A stretch of 17,125 nucleotides of DNA from the NCBI GenBank assembly GCA_024278775.1, contig JAJRSP010000261.1, forward strand, positions 1-17,125, read 5' to 3'. Below are positions 15,641 through 17,125 of the stretch, piece after piece (positions within the stretch are counted from its first letter, which is position 1; each line of letters begins with the position of its first letter). The position numbers were made by a program, and so were the translations under genes. The stretch comes from Planctomycetota bacterium. Lineage in GTDB: Bacteria; Planctomycetota; Phycisphaerae; UBA1845. The notes under the pieces were generated by a model. That model was given only the letters and a program-made list of their open reading frames with translations. It was not told the origin of the DNA and ran no database searches.

Positions 15641-17125
15641 ATGGCGGATCAGTTACTCCCACCGAACGACGCCGCGGACGGACCCGCCACAAGTTTTGCT
15701 GCGAACCTGAGGTGGTATTGCGAGTGGATCGCCGATCTGGCACCCTCGGCACGCGTACTCGCCCCCCATCGGCTCCGGGAGTCACTCGGCGACGATTCAC
15801 CCTTATTTGCAGGACTCACAGCCATCTGGTACCGCCGGAACGATCGGATCGACCTCCCGCGTATCAATCGCAAGGGACGTACCTGGATCATAAACGCCTC
15901 AGAGCTTCCCATGATCGACTGGGATCGCGCCGCGGACGAAGCACGTCGCGCCGCGGCCGACGTGGTCGCCTTCGAGGCGACAGAACGAGAATCGGACAGC
16001 CGTTATGAGGAACGCGTCCTCGTCGGCGTAGACCAGGAAGTGCTACGTTTCGAGCGGTATTATGAAGACTCACCCGTGTGTGCCGATCTGTGGAGTGGCG
16101 AGTCGGCGTTCATCGTGACCAATCACGAGCATGGATCGGCCATCGTCGTGCACCTGCTCCAACGCGGCTGGAGCTTGGAGAGTATCGGAGCGATCACACG
16201 GCGGTTCTCGCTGCGGTGGTCGGCGACGCCGTGCGCGCACTCTGTGATCAACGCCACCGGCGAGTTCGTCGGGGACCTCAACCTGTTTCAAAACCAAACC
16301 GCCCCCACGACCGACGTGGATGGGCGATTCGCGAACGCGCCCGAAAGTCAACACGAAGGCACCATCCCTGCGCTCCGCGCGGCCAGTTCGATGCTTGCTT
16401 CTCGGGAATCGGCCGGTGCCGAAGACCCAACCAAGGACGACCATACCTATCTCTGGCTAAAGCGAGCCGTAGACGTTACCGGATCAGCGTTGGGTCTGCT
16501 CTTGCTGTCTCCGTTGATGCTCTGTCTGGCGGTTCTCGTGAAGGTCACATCTCGCGGACCGGTGTTCTTTGCCCACAAACGCCAGGGGCTTGGCGGTCGT
16601 GAGTTCTCCTGCCTGAAGTTCCGATCGATGACCACCGGGGCCGATGAGATGCAGGCGGCGCTGCGCGGTCAAAATGAAGTGGACGGTCCGCAGTTTCGTA
16701 TCGCGGAAGACCCACGCCTCACGGTCATCGGTGGCTGGCTGCGGCACTACAACCTCGACGAACTACCTCAGCTTTTTAATGTGCTCCTGGGTCAGATGAG
16801 TTTCGTCGGCCCCAGACCGTCCCCGGACGGCGAGAATCAGCTATGCCCGGCATGGCGACGGAGCAGGCTGTCCGTCAAGCCCGGCATCACGGGACTATGG
16901 CAGGTCCTTCGCCGTCGGCAGTGCCCACTTTCCGACTTCCAGGAGTGGATTTACTACGACGTGGAATATGCCCGACACCGCTCCCTGTGGCTGGACTGGC
17001 AGATTCTGATTCATACGCCCGTGGCCATCTTCGCCCCGAAATACCTTGATCGTTTCGCCGCAAAACTGGAACGCGCCGATATCTGCAAGGGATCCGACTG
17101 GCTTCAACCAATCGACGAACTCAGA
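15641..17125 (+). CDS. Polyprenyl-phosphate sugar-1-phosphate transferase (3' end cut by window)
   Basis: A continuous frame of 495 codons runs to the window end with no stop. Residues about 272-475 form the monotopic phosphoglycosyl transferase domain. They contain LKRAVDVTGSALGLLLLSPL with one re-entrant membrane helix, GPVFFAHKRQGLGG, FSCLKFRSM, the catalytic Asp373-Glu374 in NLDELPQLFNVL, SFVGPRP and KPGITGLWQV. Such enzymes transfer a sugar phosphate from a nucleotide sugar to undecaprenyl phosphate at the inner membrane, starting exopolysaccharide synthesis. The N-terminal 265 residues are soluble, not the usual four-helix PglB/WcaJ-like membrane region. They include WIINASELPMIDWDRAADEA and SAFIVTNHEHGSAIVVHL, faintly like a degenerate nucleotidyltransferase (inference). 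ATG 15641 lacks a good ribosome-binding site. An in-frame TTG at 15590, four bases after GGGGTG, would add 17 residues. It follows the exosortase gene by 110 bases. Confidence 0.9.
   Translation, partial: MADQLLPPNDAADGPATSFAANLRWYCEWIADLAPSARVLAPHRLRESLGDDSPLFAGLTAIWYRRNDRIDLPRINRKGRTWIINASELPMIDWDRAADEARRAAADVVAFEATERESDSRYEERVLVGVDQEVLRFERYYEDSPVCADLWSGESAFIVTNHEHGSAIVVHLLQRGWSLESIGAITRRFSLRWSATPCAHSVINATGEFVGDLNLFQNQTAPTTDVDGRFANAPESQHEGTIPALRAASSMLASRESAGAEDPTKDDHTYLWLKRAVDVTGSALGLLLLSPLMLCLAVLVKVTSRGPVFFAHKRQGLGGREFSCLKFRSMTTGADEMQAALRGQNEVDGPQFRIAEDPRLTVIGGWLRHYNLDELPQLFNVLLGQMSFVGPRPSPDGENQLCPAWRRSRLSVKPGITGLWQVLRRRQCPLSDFQEWIYYDVEYARHRSLWLDWQILIHTPVAIFAPKYLDRFAAKLERADICKGSDWLQPIDELR

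Noticed and set aside
1..17125. CRISPR array, insertion sequence or phage elements
   Set aside because: No regularly spaced direct repeats, transposase, integrase or terminal inverted repeats were seen by reading the window.

Overview
The window reads as a chromosomal segment of a Gram-negative, moderately high-GC bacterium. It combines a proofreading DNA polymerase I, a CheV chemotaxis adaptor, an outer-membrane polysaccharide export lipoprotein, dTDP-rhamnose synthesis genes and a membrane exosortase. That mix would fit a planctomycete (for example a Phycisphaerae-like lineage) or another exosortase-bearing group. The taxonomic suggestion is inference from gene content only.

Layout: (a) 2-121, the C-terminal end of an unidentified + strand gene, followed by a gene-free stretch with a perfect 9-bp hairpin. 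(b) 433-5732 on the - strand: polA, then an intrinsic-terminator-like hairpin, then a secreted HEAT-repeat protein. (c) 5745-6009, a divergent intergenic region with a 14-bp palindrome, then cheV (6010-6927, +). (d) 6962-12661 on the - strand, an exopolysaccharide block read leftwards: possible small ORF, rmlC, rmlA, rmlB, rmlD, a 52-aa single-span membrane protein, a family-2 glycosyltransferase broken by one in-frame TAA, and a Wza/GumB-type export lipoprotein. (e) About 12943-13520, a long non-coding divergent region with a sigma-70-like promoter facing right. (f) 13521-17125 on the + strand: a fusion of a degenerate nucleotidyltransferase/left-handed beta-helix module with a complete exosortase, then a polyprenyl-phosphate sugar-1-phosphate transferase that runs off the window end.

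How it fits together: rmlA-rmlB-rmlC-rmlD would make dTDP-L-rhamnose. The sugar transferase would load the first sugar phosphate onto the lipid carrier, glycosyltransferases would extend the chain, and the export lipoprotein would form the outer-membrane exit. An exosortase inside such a locus fits the known association of exosortases with exopolysaccharide production.

The most unusual feature is that both + strand membrane enzymes carry long soluble N-terminal extensions. The one on the exosortase looks like a sugar-nucleotide transferase fold with its catalytic motifs eroded. The last gene (15641 onward) and the 52-aa ORF (9306-9464) were found by reading the sequence directly.
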